Below, piece by piece: positions 37,998 to 48,867 of a DNA stretch of 64,000 nucleotides. Made by a program: the position numbers and the translations under genes. The first letter of the stretch is position 1, and each line of letters begins with the position of its first letter. The notes under the pieces were generated by a model, which did not search any database, was not told the DNA's origin, and saw only the letters and a program-made list of their open reading frames with translations. Source of the stretch: Prochlorococcus sp. AG-424-P18 (lineage in GTDB: Bacteria; Cyanobacteriota; Cyanobacteriia; PCC-6307; Cyanobiaceae); NCBI GenBank assembly GCA_003213235.1, contig QCNJ01000006.1:1-64000 (forward strand), in the 5' to 3' direction.

Positions 37998-39116
37998 TTA
38001 ACCACCAAAGAATTGCGGAAAAGCAAGTTTTAATCCTGCTGTTATCAAAAGATTAGCAAGAGAAATTGGCAGAAGAAACTTCCATCCTAGATCTAAGAGT
38101 TGATCAATTCTTACTCTAGGGGTTGTCCAACGTAATAAAATTGCAATAAAAACTAAAAGATATGCTTTCAGTACAGTCATTACAATTCCTATTGATGCAG
38201 TGAAAACTTGAATAAAGGGTGCATTAATAGGTAAATTAAGAAACTTAGCTATTAATTCAACTGGAATAGGAAAACCCCATCCTCCCAAATAAAGTATTGA
38301 TACTAATAAAGCGGAAAGAATTAAATTAATGTAACTACCCAGGTAGAACAATGCGAATTTCATCCCTGCATATTCAGTTTGATATCCCGCAACTAATTCT
38401 TCTTCAGCTTCGGGTAAGTCAAACGGAAGTCTCTCACATTCTGCAAGAGCACAAATCCAAAAGACTATAAAACCAACTGGTTGTCTCCATATATTCCAAC
38501 TTAGGATTCCAGCACCACTTTGTTGGTTGACAATGTCAACAGTACTTAAAGAATTTGTCATTAGTACGATAGCCAGTACAGATAAAGCTAAAGGAATTTC
38601 ATAACTTATTGATTGAGCCGCTGCTCTTAAACCTCCTAATAAAGAATACTTATTATTTGATGCGTATCCGCTCATAAGAAGACCAATTGGCTGAATACTG
38701 CTTAAAGCAATCCATAGGAAAATTCCAATGCCAACGTTACTTATTAAAAGGTTTTGTCCAAAAGGAACAATTAGCCAGGACAGAATCACTGGGACAAGAA
38801 CTAATATAGGTCCTGCAGTGAAGAGAATCCCATCCGCTTTGGCAGGAATAATATCTTCTTTGACAAGTAACTTAAGACCATCTGCAATTGGTTGGAGGAC
38901 GCCGAGCGCTCCAGCATATTCTGGACCTATTCTTTGTTGAGCAGCAGCAGATATTTTTCTTTCAAGCCAAACTGTTACTAAAACGCCAACAACTGCCGCT
39001 ACCAAAACCAAAAGCATAGGAAGAGGGAGCCATATTATATGAGCAATTTCGCTGGAAAGGCCAAAACCTTTTAAGAATTCATTAAAACTATATTCGAGAT
39101 CTAATCCGTATTCCAA
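37998..39116 (-). CDS. ndhA: NDH-1 subunit 1 (NdhA), 372 aa
   Basis: NuoH homologue forming part of the quinone site. [20 protein letters not shown] and [21 protein letters not shown] are diagnostic. Eight or more helices. First ndh gene in the ndhA-I-G-E order. Confidence 0.95.
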   Translation of the reverse strand: MEYGLDLEYSFNEFLKGFGLSSEIAHIIWLPLPMLLVLVAAVVGVLVTVWLERKISAAAQQRIGPEYAGALGVLQPIADGLKLLVKEDIIPAKADGILFTAGPILVLVPVILSWLIVPFGQNLLISNVGIGIFLWIALSSIQPIGLLMSGYASNNKYSLLGGLRAAAQSISYEIPLALSVLAIVLMTNSLSTVDIVNQQSGAGILSWNIWRQPVGFIVFWICALAECERLPFDLPEAEEELVAGYQTEYAGMKFALFYLGSYINLILSALLVSILYLGGWGFPIPVELIAKFLNLPINAPFIQVFTASIGIVMTVLKAYLLVFIAILLRWTTPRVRIDQLLDLGWKFLLPISLANLLITAGLKLAFPQFFGG

Positions 39117-39191
39117 AATTTTTATGTTATTTACTTAATAGATTAACTCTTCACAAACAATATGTGTGTTTTTTATGAAAAGCTGCAAATA

Positions 39192-40337
39192 TTATTCTCT
39201 ACTTTCTAAGCTGATCCAATCTCTTGGTGCTGAACCTGTATAGATTTGCGATGGTCTGAAAATTCTATTTGCTCCAAGTTGCTCTCTCCAATGAGCTAAC
39301 CAACCAGCCACTCTAGATATGGCAAAAATTGGAGTAAATAAATCACGAGGAATACCAAGTTTTCTATAAACAAGGCCAGAATAAAAATCCACGTTAGGGA
39401 ATATACCCTTAGGTCCAAGTCTTGGTATTGCCTCTGCCTCAAGTGATTTAGCAACTTCATACATTTCATCTGCTCCAAATCTAATAAAGAGTTCTTCTGC
39501 AAGTTTTTGAAGAATTATTGCTCTGGGATCTTTGACTTTATATTCTCTGTGGCCAAAGCCCATTATCTTACTTTTATTTTTTATTGCATTATCTAAATAA
39601 GACCCAGCATTTTCTGGGGTTTTAATCTCTTCTAACATCGCAATCACATCCTCGTTTGCTCCTCCATGCAATGGGCCAGCTAAGGTTCCTACTGCAGAGG
39701 CTATGACAGCATATGGATCTGTAAGAGTACTTGCAGTCACTCTAGCGCTAAATGTACTTGCGTTTAAACTATGTTCGGCATGTAGAATTAAGCACCTATC
39801 AAAAACTTTTGCGGCTATAGGATCTTGTTCTTTTTCAGTCAACATGTAAAGAAAATTTGATGAGTAAGTTAGATCATCTCTAGGTTGAATTGGGTCTTGT
39901 CCTTTTCTAATAAGTTGGAACGCTGCAATCATTGTGGGTATTTTTGCTATTAGTCTTATTACTGCGTTGTAGATGTAATTAGGATCATCTATTGCTCTAC
40001 GCGAATAGAAGAGCCCCAAAGAAGCTGCACTAGATTGAAGAGCATCCATAGGATGACCAGTTGCAGGGAAACATTTCATCATATCTCTAACTCTAAAACT
40101 TAACCTTCGATGCATCTGAACTTCTTGTTCGAAATCTCTTAGTTGAATAGCTGTGGGCAATTCACCCCAAATCAATAGGTAAGCTGTTTCTAAAAAACTG
40201 CTTTTTTTGGATAGTTCCTCAATGGAATAGCCTCTGTACAATAATTTACCTTTGTTGCCGTCAATATCACATATGGATGAATTAGTAACTGGGACACCCT
40301 CTAATCCTGGTTTTAAAATTAGTTTGTTACTATCCAA
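39192..40337 (-). CDS. gltA: Citrate synthase, 381 aa
   Basis: Condenses acetyl-CoA and oxaloacetate. Catalytic His in LHAEHSLNASTF, GPLHGGANEDV and GFGHREYKVKDPRA. Short bacterial/archaeal-type length. TTG start (40335-40337). Lies upstream of ndhA with a 75-base gap. Confidence 0.94.
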   Translation of the reverse strand: MDSNKLILKPGLEGVPVTNSSICDIDGNKGKLLYRGYSIEELSKKSSFLETAYLLIWGELPTAIQLRDFEQEVQMHRRLSFRVRDMMKCFPATGHPMDALQSSAASLGLFYSRRAIDDPNYIYNAVIRLIAKIPTMIAAFQLIRKGQDPIQPRDDLTYSSNFLYMLTEKEQDPIAAKVFDRCLILHAEHSLNASTFSARVTASTLTDPYAVIASAVGTLAGPLHGGANEDVIAMLEEIKTPENAGSYLDNAIKNKSKIMGFGHREYKVKDPRAIILQKLAEELFIRFGADEMYEVAKSLEAEAIPRLGPKGIFPNVDFYSGLVYRKLGIPRDLFTPIFAISRVAGWLAHWREQLGANRIFRPSQIYTGSAPRDWISLESRE

Positions 40338-40463
40338 TTGCTTAATTCAATATCAAATACTTATAGATTAAAGATAGTCAAATAATTTTTAATTAACCAC
40401 AAGATATTAACTTAGCCAAAAATTAAAATGATTGTTTTTGAAGCTTGTTTGAATAAATTTAAT

Positions 40464-41930
40464 TTAAAGAATGTTTAATATTGTTTCTCTGTAAATAATT
40501 GGATTTTTTTCAGGAATAGACTGACTTATGATTTCTAGCGATTCTTCATTTGATATTTTTAAAATATTTTTAATGAGAAAATTAAGGTCCTGCAAATTAG
40601 AAAAATATTCAATTTTATTAGAATTACCATCTTTGATATCAACTTTTGAATAAAGAAAAGCAGATTTATCTTTATTACTTTTTAGGTTAAAAAATTTTTT
40701 TGATATTTTCTCAAATTCTTTACCATCAATTAAATTATTACTTATGATTTGTAAACCTTCTGATTCTATCGAATAGATATTTTCAAAAGATAATTGTTTT
40801 ATAACATCGTCTTTTTCTTCAAGAATATCTTTGGAATATATCGAATAAATATCTTCATTTTGTTTCAAAGTATATTTGTTGAAATCTTTTAGCTTTTTCA
40901 AAGCACTTAAATCAAATTGATCTTCATTATTTTTTTCAAACGTAATAAGCCAATCTTTATTTGAATTGAGAATTAAAATGTTTTGATTATTATTTTGATT
41001 AAACTCTTCAAAAAAACTTTTTTGAAAATCATTGATTAAGGGATTAAGATGTTTGTCAAAATTTTTCGTATCACAAAAAATTAAATTTTCAGGATTCTCT
41101 TCATTACTATTTTCTTTATTAATTAACTTTTCGTAAGTAAGAATATCAATGTTTTTTTTATTATTTAGTAAATATGATTTAAAAATTAGTTGCTTATTTT
41201 TAAAGTCAAAAATTGTAGCAATTTTATCCCCATTATTCTCAGGAAAAATTTCTTTATTAAAAAATTTACTTTCCAAAAATTTATTTGTGAATAATATATT
41301 TTTTTCATTGTTAAGTCCAACAAGTTCTCCCTCATATTGAAATTTTTTTTTCTTAAAATTTTTACTAGAGATAATACTATTTTTGATTAATTTTTTATCT
41401 GATGAAGCAATTATATAATTATCGTCGGTTCGGTATATATAGTTAAGAAAATTTATTTTGTTTTCTCTATTAATTGAAATTATCTCATCAATCTGATCTA
41501 TTTTATTAGGCAAATTTAATAAATCATCTATTGTTTTTTCTGGCTTAATTTTAAAAATAATCAAAATATCATCTTCAAGCCTTTTATTATTTTCAAAAGT
41601 TGAGATTATAAGTTCATTATTATAGATATCTTCTAATTTATTGTTGCCTAGGTCTATTCCTAAGTAATCTAATATAGAGTCTTTTATTAAAAAAAAGTTA
41701 TCTTTATTTGTTGGATTTTTATCCTTTTCATTATTATTAACGATATTAAAACTATCTAAATTTGAAATAAATAATAATTTATTGTTTTCAGGTGCATATT
41801 TTAAGATATTTAGTTGCTCAATATTTGTACTTTGTTCCTTATTTTTATTAGCAGAAACTTTTTTAAAACCAAAAAAAAGTAATAAAGATAATAATAGGAT
41901 TATTGCTATAACTCTAAGTTTCATTATCAA
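40464..41930 (-). CDS. Hypothetical exported protein, possibly DUF3352, 488 aa
   Basis: The N-terminus has a basic start and one hydrophobic helix (residues 4-22), a signal peptide or anchor, so the bulk is likely periplasmic or lumenal. The remainder is extremely rich in Asn, Lys, Ile and Leu with no cysteine cluster. The opening ILKYAPENNKLLFISNLDSF resembles DUF3352 proteins, which are conserved in cyanobacteria with no known function. Single-gene unit between gltA and the rhodanese gene. The family call is tentative. Confidence 0.75.
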   Translation of the reverse strand: MIMKLRVIAIILLLSLLLFFGFKKVSANKNKEQSTNIEQLNILKYAPENNKLLFISNLDSFNIVNNNEKDKNPTNKDNFFLIKDSILDYLGIDLGNNKLEDIYNNELIISTFENNKRLEDDILIIFKIKPEKTIDDLLNLPNKIDQIDEIISINRENKINFLNYIYRTDDNYIIASSDKKLIKNSIISSKNFKKKKFQYEGELVGLNNEKNILFTNKFLESKFFNKEIFPENNGDKIATIFDFKNKQLIFKSYLLNNKKNIDILTYEKLINKENSNEENPENLIFCDTKNFDKHLNPLINDFQKSFFEEFNQNNNQNILILNSNKDWLITFEKNNEDQFDLSALKKLKDFNKYTLKQNEDIYSIYSKDILEEKDDVIKQLSFENIYSIESEGLQIISNNLIDGKEFEKISKKFFNLKSNKDKSAFLYSKVDIKDGNSNKIEYFSNLQDLNFLIKNILKISNEESLEIISQSIPEKNPIIYRETILNIL

Positions 41931-42013
41931 TGTTTATTTTTATTTTTAACAATAAACTTCCTACTGCAACTTAATTTATTAAATTGTAAATAACACATAA
42001 TTTATCCTATAAA

Positions 42014-42364
42014 TTGGGAAGTTATCCAAAATCTATAAATGCTTCTAGTCTAAATGATTGGTTTAATTCTGAGAAAGAAGATCCAGTCTTGATTGATGTA
42101 AGAGAGCAGTCAGAGCTTGAACTGGCTCGTTTCTCAAAAGAATTTTTACATATACCAATTAGTAAAGTTACATCTGAATATGTTGAAGAAATATTTGCTG
42201 GTTTATTAGATAGAGAAATTGTAGTTACCTGTCATGCAGGAATAAGAAGTTATAACTTTTCTCAATGGTGCTTGGATAATAATATTGTGAGCGAAATATG
42301 GAATTTGGAGGAGGGTATTGATGGATGGAGTAGATATATTGACCAATCAATACCAAGGTATTGA
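42014..42364 (+). CDS. Rhodanese-like protein, 116 aa
   Basis: Single rhodanese domain with DVREQSELELARF and active-site Cys in VVTCHAGIRSY. It could transfer sulfur or act in redox signalling. TTG start, no better alternative. Its stop touches the trpB stop on the opposite strand. Confidence 0.85.
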   Translation: MGSYPKSINASSLNDWFNSEKEDPVLIDVREQSELELARFSKEFLHIPISKVTSEYVEEIFAGLLDREIVVTCHAGIRSYNFSQWCLDNNIVSEIWNLEEGIDGWSRYIDQSIPRY

Positions 42365-43609
42365 TTAAATATCTAATGAAGATGCAACAGTATTAACATC
42401 TTTGTCGCCTCTTCCAGAGCAATTGATAACTATATGAGTATCTTTTTCAAGAGTAGGGCATAATTTATCTAACCAAGCAAAGGCATGGGAAGTTTCAAGT
42501 GCAGGAATAATTCCTTCTAGTTCACTAACAAGTTTTAAAGCGTCTAAAGCTTCTTGATCTGTGACTGATCCATATTCTGCTCTACCTATTTCTTTTAAAT
42601 GGCTATGTTCAGGTCCTACTCCAGGGTAATCTAAACCTGCACTTATTGAGTGAGCTTCTTGTACTTGACCATTATCATCTTGCAAGAGAAGACTCATTGA
42701 TCCATGCAAAATTCCAACTGACCCTTTAGTGATAGTGGCAGCATGTTTGTCAGTATCAACTCCGCTTCCTGCTGCTTCAACTCCAATGAGTCGTACAGAA
42801 CTTTCTTTAACGAAAGGATGGAAAAGCCCCATTGCATTTGATCCCCCGCCTACACATGCAAGTAAAATATCGGGTAAAGATCCAAATGATTCCATACATT
42901 GTTTTTTAGTTTCTTCTCCTATAACTGCATGAAAATCTCTAACAATTTTTGGGAAAGGGTGTGGGCCGGCAACAGATCCTAAAATGTAGTGTGTGGTTTC
43001 GACATTAGAAACCCAATCTCTAATGGCTTCACTAGTGGCGTCCTTAAGTGTTGCAGTTCCAGAATTTACAACTTTGACTTCAGCTCCTAGAAGTTTCATT
43101 CTGAAAACGTTAAGGGATTGCCTTTTTATATCCTCAGCACCCATGTAGATGATACATTTCAAGCCAAATCTCGCACAAACAGTAGCAGTAGCCACTCCAT
43201 GCTGACCTGCTCCAGTTTCTGCAATTATTCTTTTTTTGCCCATTCTTATTGCCAGTAAAGCTTGTCCGAGGGCATTATTAATTTTGTGAGCCCCAGTATG
43301 ATTTAAATCTTCTCTTTTAAGCCATATTTTTGGAGTTGCTTGTTTAGTTTTGTAATGTTCAGTTAGTCTTTTGGCTTCATAAAGTGGTGTTTCTCTTCCT
43401 ACATAAGTCTTAAGTAGATGATTTAATTCTTCTACAAAAAGTTTATCTTTCCATGCATTAGATGCAGCAGTTTCAAGCTCAAAAAGAGCAGGCATTAGCG
43501 TTTCAGGAACATATTGACCACCATATTTTCCAAATCTCCCCTCTTTGGAGGGTTGATCTAAATCGTCATTGGTATAGTTTTGATCTTTGCGAGAAAATGT
43601 ACTTACCAC
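42365..43609 (-). CDS. trpB: Tryptophan synthase beta chain, 414 aa
   Basis: PLP enzyme joining indole and serine. The PLP Lys is in [22 protein letters not shown] binds the phosphate. Full length, GTG start. trpA is not adjacent. Confidence 0.95.
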   Translation of the reverse strand: MVSTFSRKDQNYTNDDLDQPSKEGRFGKYGGQYVPETLMPALFELETAASNAWKDKLFVEELNHLLKTYVGRETPLYEAKRLTEHYKTKQATPKIWLKREDLNHTGAHKINNALGQALLAIRMGKKRIIAETGAGQHGVATATVCARFGLKCIIYMGAEDIKRQSLNVFRMKLLGAEVKVVNSGTATLKDATSEAIRDWVSNVETTHYILGSVAGPHPFPKIVRDFHAVIGEETKKQCMESFGSLPDILLACVGGGSNAMGLFHPFVKESSVRLIGVEAAGSGVDTDKHAATITKGSVGILHGSMSLLLQDDNGQVQEAHSISAGLDYPGVGPEHSHLKEIGRAEYGSVTDQEALDALKLVSELEGIIPALETSHAFAWLDKLCPTLEKDTHIVINCSGRGDKDVNTVASSLDI

Positions 43610-43657
43610 TTTTTCTATAGAATAAGTATTAACTAATTATAGATTATATTGAAAATA

Positions 43658-43969
43658 ATGGGAAAAAAGAATTGGATAGAATTTGATAATCAAGAAAAAA
43701 AATCTGAAGAAACAGCTAAGGTAGACACTGTTAATATAAGATCAAAAATAAATATTTCAAAACAAAAAAAAGGTAAAAAGGGAAAGACTGTAACTTTAAT
43801 TAGAGGTTTAGGCACTGAGGATGAAATCTTATTAAAAGAATTACTAAAAAAAATTAAAGTTTTTTGTGGGACTGGTGGAACATTGATTGATAGAAATATC
43901 CAGTTACAGGGTGATATGGTATCGAAATCAATTGAGTTTCTTCGTAAAGAGGGATTTCATAATTTATGA
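43658..43969 (+). CDS. SUI1/eIF1-like translation factor, 103 aa
   Basis: The C-terminal SUI1 domain has VTLIRGLG, FCGTGGTLIDRNIQLQGD and the end SIEFLRKEGF. Bacterial YciH-like proteins of this family bind the small ribosomal subunit. I use ATG 43658; a TTG at 43649 is also possible. The N-terminal 45 residues are a charged tail. Confidence 0.87.
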   Translation: MGKKNWIEFDNQEKKSEETAKVDTVNIRSKINISKQKKGKKGKTVTLIRGLGTEDEILLKELLKKIKVFCGTGGTLIDRNIQLQGDMVSKSIEFLRKEGFHNL

Positions 43970-43999
43970 AGCAAGGGTTAGGATAGGTTTTTAATTTTG

Positions 44000-44635
44000 A
44001 TGATGCAAAAAATGAAAGAACAAGAACAAACAAAGTCAACCAATATAAAGTGGCACAACTTAACTATTGACAGAGAAAAGTTAGAGAAAATGAGAGGTCA
44101 TAAAGGTATGGTTATTTGGTTTACAGGTTTATCTGGTTCTGGAAAAAGTACTTTGGCCAACGCTTTAAATGAAGTTTTACACTTAGATGGTTTTTCGACT
44201 TATGTGTTGGATGGAGATAATATTAGACACGGTTTATGTAAGGATCTTGGTTTTTCGGATGAAGATAGAGAAGAAAATATAAGAAGAATTGGCGAAGTTG
44301 CGAATTTATTTATGAATGCAGGGATAATAACTATAACAGCATTTGTTTCGCCATTTATTAGCGATAGAGATAAGGTGAGAAAAATTATTGGATCTAAGGA
44401 TTTTATTGAAGTTTATTGTGCTGCTGATATCACAGTTTGCGAAAATAGGGATACTAAAGGTCTTTATAAGAAAGCTCGTTTGGGTGAAATTAAGGAATTT
44501 ACAGGGATTTCTAGTCCATATGAAGCTCCTCATAATCCAGAAATTGTAGTTGATACAGGTTCTTTAGATTTAAAAGATTCCATTGAAAAAGTTATTAACT
44601 ACCTTAAAAAAGAAAACTTTCTTAAAAAGACCTAA
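44000..44635 (+). CDS. cysC: Adenylylsulfate kinase, 211 aa
   Basis: Makes PAPS from APS. P-loop GLSGSGKST, then LDGDNIRHGL, ENIRRIGEVANLF, FVSPF and GISSPYEAP. Start is one of TTG 43997, ATG 44000 or ATG 44003; AGGATAGG at about 43979 could serve all three. Confidence 0.93.
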   Translation: MMQKMKEQEQTKSTNIKWHNLTIDREKLEKMRGHKGMVIWFTGLSGSGKSTLANALNEVLHLDGFSTYVLDGDNIRHGLCKDLGFSDEDREENIRRIGEVANLFMNAGIITITAFVSPFISDRDKVRKIIGSKDFIEVYCAADITVCENRDTKGLYKKARLGEIKEFTGISSPYEAPHNPEIVVDTGSLDLKDSIEKVINYLKKENFLKKT

Positions 44636-44650
44636 TAGAAAAATATAGTT

Positions 44651-45187
44651 TTATTTATTTTGAAGATAATTGTCAGCTCCAATATTTGATAACTTACTAT
44701 TTTTTGTTCTTACCTGTTTATGAAGATTTTCTCTGAATTTTTTTAAATTCCCCATTATTGATTCATCAAATAAACTGATCATCTCTATTGCCAATAATCC
44801 AGCATTCTGTCCTCCATTAATTGCAACTGTTGCAACTGGAATTCCAGCGGGCATTTGAACGATTGATAAAAGAGAGTCAATTCCCTTCAGTGTCTTACTC
44901 TCTACTGGTACTCCAATTACAGGAATACAAGTTATGGATGCCAGCATTCCTGGAAGATGAGCAGCACCCCCAGCACCGGCAATTATTACTTTTATTTTTT
45001 CTGATTCTGCATTTTTTGCATATTCCATCATTTCAATAGGCGTTCGATGAGCAGATAGTATACAAACTTCAGTTTTGATTCCAAATTCTCTTAAAATATC
45101 AATAGCAGGTTTCAATGTTTTTAGATCTGAATCACTACCCATTACGACAGCAACTTTATAAATATCTTTAGAATTCAATTCTGACAA
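44651..45187 (-). CDS. purE: N5-carboxyaminoimidazole ribonucleotide mutase, 178 aa
   Basis: Purine synthesis step to CAIR. GSDSD, SAHRTP and [13 protein letters not shown] are the catalytic and binding blocks. TTG start. Divergent from chlM across an 89-base gap. Confidence 0.93.
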   Translation of the reverse strand: MSELNSKDIYKVAVVMGSDSDLKTLKPAIDILREFGIKTEVCILSAHRTPIEMMEYAKNAESEKIKVIIAGAGGAAHLPGMLASITCIPVIGVPVESKTLKGIDSLLSIVQMPAGIPVATVAINGGQNAGLLAIEMISLFDESIMGNLKKFRENLHKQVRTKNSKLSNIGADNYLQNK

Positions 45188-45208
45188 AATAACAAATCAA
45201 TTCTTTCC

Positions 45209-45214
45209 TATAAT
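45209..45214 (+). promoter_or_regulatory. Possible -10 box in the purE-chlM gap
   Basis: TATAAT at 45209-45214 followed by a locally GC-rich bit with GGCGCC (45231-45236). It would suit chlM transcription about 60 bases before its ATG. No clear -35. Confidence 0.3.
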
Positions 45215-45276
45215 GGCGTGCAATTAATTTGGCGCCAGTTAGTTAGTATAAAAAGAATAAATTTTCATAGAATATT

Positions 45277-45978
45277 ATGACGTCAAATAAGATTATCGAA
45301 AAAAGTGAAGTTAGGAAGTATTTTAATGGTACTGGCTTTGAAAGATGGAATAAAATTTATAGCAAATCTGATGAAATTAATACAGTTCAGAAAAATATTA
45401 GGAAAGGGCATCAAAAAACTGTTGATGATGTTGTCTCATATATCAGAAATTATCCTGAACTAACAAAAAAAAGTTATTGTGATGCAGGATGTGGTGTAGG
45501 AAGTCTTTCCATACCTTTACTAAGACTTGGTATAAAAGACATACAGGTGAGCGATATTTCTTCTGAAATGATTAAAGAAACAAAAAAACGCATTAATAAA
45601 TTAGGTTTGAACCAAGGTAAAATTAAGTATGAAGTCTGTGATCTGGAAAAATTAAGGGGATTATTTGATGTTGTAGTTTGTTTGGATGTATTTATTCATT
45701 ATCCTCAACCGGTTGCAGAAGAAATGGTTCAACATCTATGCGATTTAAGTAAAGAAAAACTAATCGTTAGCTTTGCTCCTTATACCCCAGTTCTTGCTGT
45801 TCTAAAAAATATTGGAAAATTATTTCCTGGGCCAAGTAAAACTACAAGAGCATATACATTGAAAGAAAAGGGTATTATTAATGCTGCTAAAGAAAGAGGA
45901 TTTAAAGTTGTTAAAAAGAAATTAAATCAAGCACCTTTTTATTTTTCAAAACTAATTGAATTCGAAAAAATTAAATAA
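45277..45978 (+). CDS. chlM: Mg-protoporphyrin IX methyltransferase, 233 aa
   Basis: SAM-dependent step of chlorophyll synthesis at the thylakoid/envelope-type membrane. YFNGTGFERWNKIYS is the family's start, YCDAGCGVGSLSIPL binds SAM, and DVFIHYPQP follows. Complete length. Confidence 0.94.
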   Translation: MTSNKIIEKSEVRKYFNGTGFERWNKIYSKSDEINTVQKNIRKGHQKTVDDVVSYIRNYPELTKKSYCDAGCGVGSLSIPLLRLGIKDIQVSDISSEMIKETKKRINKLGLNQGKIKYEVCDLEKLRGLFDVVVCLDVFIHYPQPVAEEMVQHLCDLSKEKLIVSFAPYTPVLAVLKNIGKLFPGPSKTTRAYTLKEKGIINAAKERGFKVVKKKLNQAPFYFSKLIEFEKIK

Positions 45979-45979
45979 T

Positions 45980-46708
45980 CTATTTTACTAAATGATTTTC
46001 AAGTGCATAACGAACTAATTCTGTTCGGCTAGATGTACCTGTTTTGATAAAAAGTCTACTTACATATTTCTCAACATTTCTAATAGATGTTTCAAGCTGC
46101 CTTGCAATTTCTTTGTTCATCAGTCCCTCTGCCACTAGTTGAAGCACACTTGCTTCTCTAGGAGTAAAACTAGGAAGATTTATTTTATTTTCTGTATTAG
46201 TCTGGTTTTGGTCTGTGAGCATAGATTTTATTTCAGTAATTTGTTTTGCCATTTTGCTTACGTCAATATCTGCGAATCGTGCTGCTTCTTTTAGTAATCG
46301 TTCTTGTCTGTTGATTACATTTTTAACTCTTGCAGCTAATTCATCTGGATCGAAAGGTTTGGAAATATAATCATCAACTCCTGCAAGATAACCTTCTGTT
46401 CTGTCTAGGGTCATTCCTTTTGCCGTTAGAAAAATAACTGGAGTTCCGCCTAATTTTTCATCCTCTCTAATTTTTTCTAATAAAGAATAACCGTTGGCTC
46501 GAGGCATCATAACATCGCTAATTATCAAATCCGGGAAAATTGTTTGAGCTTTTTCCCAACCATCCTCTCCATCAACTGCAATAAATATTTCAAAGCCTTC
46601 ATCTTCTAGAAATGTTTTAACAGCTGTTCTTAAACCAGGCTCATCATCAACTAATAAAATTCTTGATTTTCTTACCGGTTCATTATTTATTAGATTAATT
46701 TCATTCAT
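45980..46708 (-). CDS. ycf29: Response regulator with LuxR-type HTH, Ycf29-like, 242 aa
   Basis: Receiver domain with LVDDE, phosphoacceptor Asp in DLIISDVMMP and Lys in SKPFDPDEL. A linker follows, then HTH FTPREASVLQLVAEGLMNKE. This is the layout of plastid Ycf29/TctD-like regulators. No histidine kinase is adjacent. Targets unknown. Confidence 0.85.
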   Translation of the reverse strand: MNEINLINNEPVRKSRILLVDDEPGLRTAVKTFLEDEGFEIFIAVDGEDGWEKAQTIFPDLIISDVMMPRANGYSLLEKIREDEKLGGTPVIFLTAKGMTLDRTEGYLAGVDDYISKPFDPDELAARVKNVINRQERLLKEAARFADIDVSKMAKQITEIKSMLTDQNQTNTENKINLPSFTPREASVLQLVAEGLMNKEIARQLETSIRNVEKYVSRLFIKTGTSSRTELVRYALENHLVK

Positions 46709-46767
46709 TTTTTTAATTCTTTAATTTGATTTTCTAGTAATAAACAGAATTTTATATACTAAACATA

Positions 46768-47913
46768 ATGCTATCAACTCCCATACTACTAGACTATCAA
46801 TCTTCGACTCCTTGCTCTAAAGATGTCGTTGATTCTATGAAACCTTTTTGGAGTGAGATATTTTCTAACCCTGCAAGCAAAACTAATTTGGCGGGGATTA
46901 ATGCAAGCGCAATATTGGAAGCCTCAAGAGAAAAAATAGAACAAAGTTTATTTCTTAAAAATAAAAAAGTTATTTTTACAAGTGGGGCAACTGAATCTAA
47001 TAACTTAGCTTTATTAGGTTTTGCTAGAAATTTCTATAAAAAAACAGGAAATTATGGACATATTCTCACCTTAAAAACGGAGCATAAAGCTGTTTTGGAG
47101 CCCTTAAACCAACTAAAAAAAGAGGGATTTATAGTTACAGAAATTAATCCTGAGAAAGATGGCTTAATTTCAGAAGAACAATTCAAAAAAAATATAAGAG
47201 AAGATACATTTCTGGTCAGTGTCATGTTGGCAAATAATGAAATAGGAGTTATCCAGCCTGTAGAGAATATTTCAAAGATATGTAAATCTAGAGGGATAAC
47301 CTTTCACTCTGATTTTGCACAATGTTTAGGTTATATCGAGATAGACAATCTTTTATCAAATGTAAATATGATAACGATGAGTTCTCACAAAATATATGGT
47401 CCTAAAGGGATAGGACTTCTTTTGATTGATGAAGCAATTAATCTTGAGCCTTTAATTGTTGGAGGAGGTCAGGAATATGGTCTCAGGTCTGGTACATTAC
47501 CTCTTCCTTTAGTAGTTGGCTTTACTAAAGCAATAGAGATAGCAGTTTTCAATCAAAAAAATAATGCTGAGAAATTAAGTTTGAATAGAAATAACCTTTT
47601 AGAAGGTTTGTTAGAAAATAATTCTGGTTTATTAATTAATGGCTCCATAGAAAAAAGATTGCCTCACAATTTAAATTTGACTGTATTGGATTTAAATGGA
47701 GCAAAGTTTCATAAACTTTTGAAATCTAAAATAATCTGTTCTAGTGGATCTGCATGTAGTAATGGTGAACCATCTCATGTTTTACTAGCCTTAGGTAGAT
47801 CTTTTAAAGAAGCAGAATCTTCAATAAGGTTAAGTATTGGATTAAGCACTAATTCAAAAGATATAAAACAAGCAATTAATATTCTTACAAATACGATCCG
47901 ATCATTACGATAA
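46768..47913 (+). CDS. Cysteine desulfurase, 381 aa
   Basis: NifS/IscS-type PLP enzyme providing sulfur for Fe-S clusters and tRNA thiolation. TSGATESNNLALLG, PLP Lys in MSSHKIYGPKG, and reactive Cys in CSSGSACSNGEPSHVL. The sulfur loop length suits group I. Confidence 0.91.
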   Translation: MLSTPILLDYQSSTPCSKDVVDSMKPFWSEIFSNPASKTNLAGINASAILEASREKIEQSLFLKNKKVIFTSGATESNNLALLGFARNFYKKTGNYGHILTLKTEHKAVLEPLNQLKKEGFIVTEINPEKDGLISEEQFKKNIREDTFLVSVMLANNEIGVIQPVENISKICKSRGITFHSDFAQCLGYIEIDNLLSNVNMITMSSHKIYGPKGIGLLLIDEAINLEPLIVGGGQEYGLRSGTLPLPLVVGFTKAIEIAVFNQKNNAEKLSLNRNNLLEGLLENNSGLLINGSIEKRLPHNLNLTVLDLNGAKFHKLLKSKIICSSGSACSNGEPSHVLLALGRSFKEAESSIRLSIGLSTNSKDIKQAINILTNTIRSLR

Positions 47914-47926
47914 AAATTATTGGCTC

Positions 47927-48829
47927 TTATTTTAATTGAGCAATTCTTAATTTCCCACTTCTCGCTCTTTTATTGAGTTCGACTTCTTGTTCGGAAGGAG
48001 TTATTGGCTTTTTTGTCAGGTTTTTTAGTCTTTGATCATTCTTAAAAGAACTTTTAACTAATCTATCCTCCAGGGAATGAAAACTAATAATAGAAATAAT
48101 ACCTCCTGGCAAAAGCCATTCAGGGACAACTTGCAAAAATTTTTCTAATACTTCAATTTCTTTATTAACAGCAATTCTTAGTGCTTGAAATGTTCTTGTT
48201 GCTGGGTGTATTTTTTTATATCTTTGTTTTGGAGGGAAGCAGCCTGCAATAGAATAAGCTAACTCTTTTGTTCCAGAATATTTTCCATTTTCCTTCAAAT
48301 CCATTTTTATTTTTCTAGCAATCTTTCTTGATAATCTCTCATCTCCATATTTATAAATTAGGTTAGCTAGATCTTTTTCATTTAAAGCATCAATTAATTT
48401 CTCTGCATCAACCTCAAGAAGAGGATTCATACGCATATCAAGTGGACCATCTTTTTGGAAACTAAACCCTCTTTTAGGGTCATCAATTTGGTTGCTATTT
48501 ACTCCAAGATCTGCAATCACAAAAGAAACTTTTTCTTTTGGTACAAAATCCGCAAAATTTGAAGCCTTTATATCAATCCTACTTTTAAACTCATCAAGTT
48601 TTTTTGATGCTGATTTTCTTGCGAATGGATCTTGATCAAGTCCAATTATATTTAAATCCGAATATTTTCTCAATAAATGATAAGAGTGCCCGCCTCCGCC
48701 TAAAGTTGCGTCTATTCCCTGAAGTTGATTGTTATGTATAAGTGGGTAATGTTCTAATGAGGCCATAATCTCATCTTTCATAACTGATTGATGATTGAAA
48801 AAAGATGAATCAGATAGGTCAGTTTGCAT
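47927..48829 (-). CDS. rsmH: 16S rRNA m4C1402 methyltransferase, 300 aa
   Basis: SAM enzyme acting on the ribosomal P-site region. DATLGGGGHSYHLL, GLDQDPFA, RMNP and SFHSLEDRLVK are typical of MraW/RsmH. Divergent from ndhH with a 38-base gap. Confidence 0.94.
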   Translation of the reverse strand: MQTDLSDSSFFNHQSVMKDEIMASLEHYPLIHNNQLQGIDATLGGGGHSYHLLRKYSDLNIIGLDQDPFARKSASKKLDEFKSRIDIKASNFADFVPKEKVSFVIADLGVNSNQIDDPKRGFSFQKDGPLDMRMNPLLEVDAEKLIDALNEKDLANLIYKYGDERLSRKIARKIKMDLKENGKYSGTKELAYSIAGCFPPKQRYKKIHPATRTFQALRIAVNKEIEVLEKFLQVVPEWLLPGGIISIISFHSLEDRLVKSSFKNDQRLKNLTKKPITPSEQEVELNKRARSGKLRIAQLK

Positions 48830-48867
48830 AACTTTCGACTAAGATTTATTTAGAAGTTAAATTTCGA

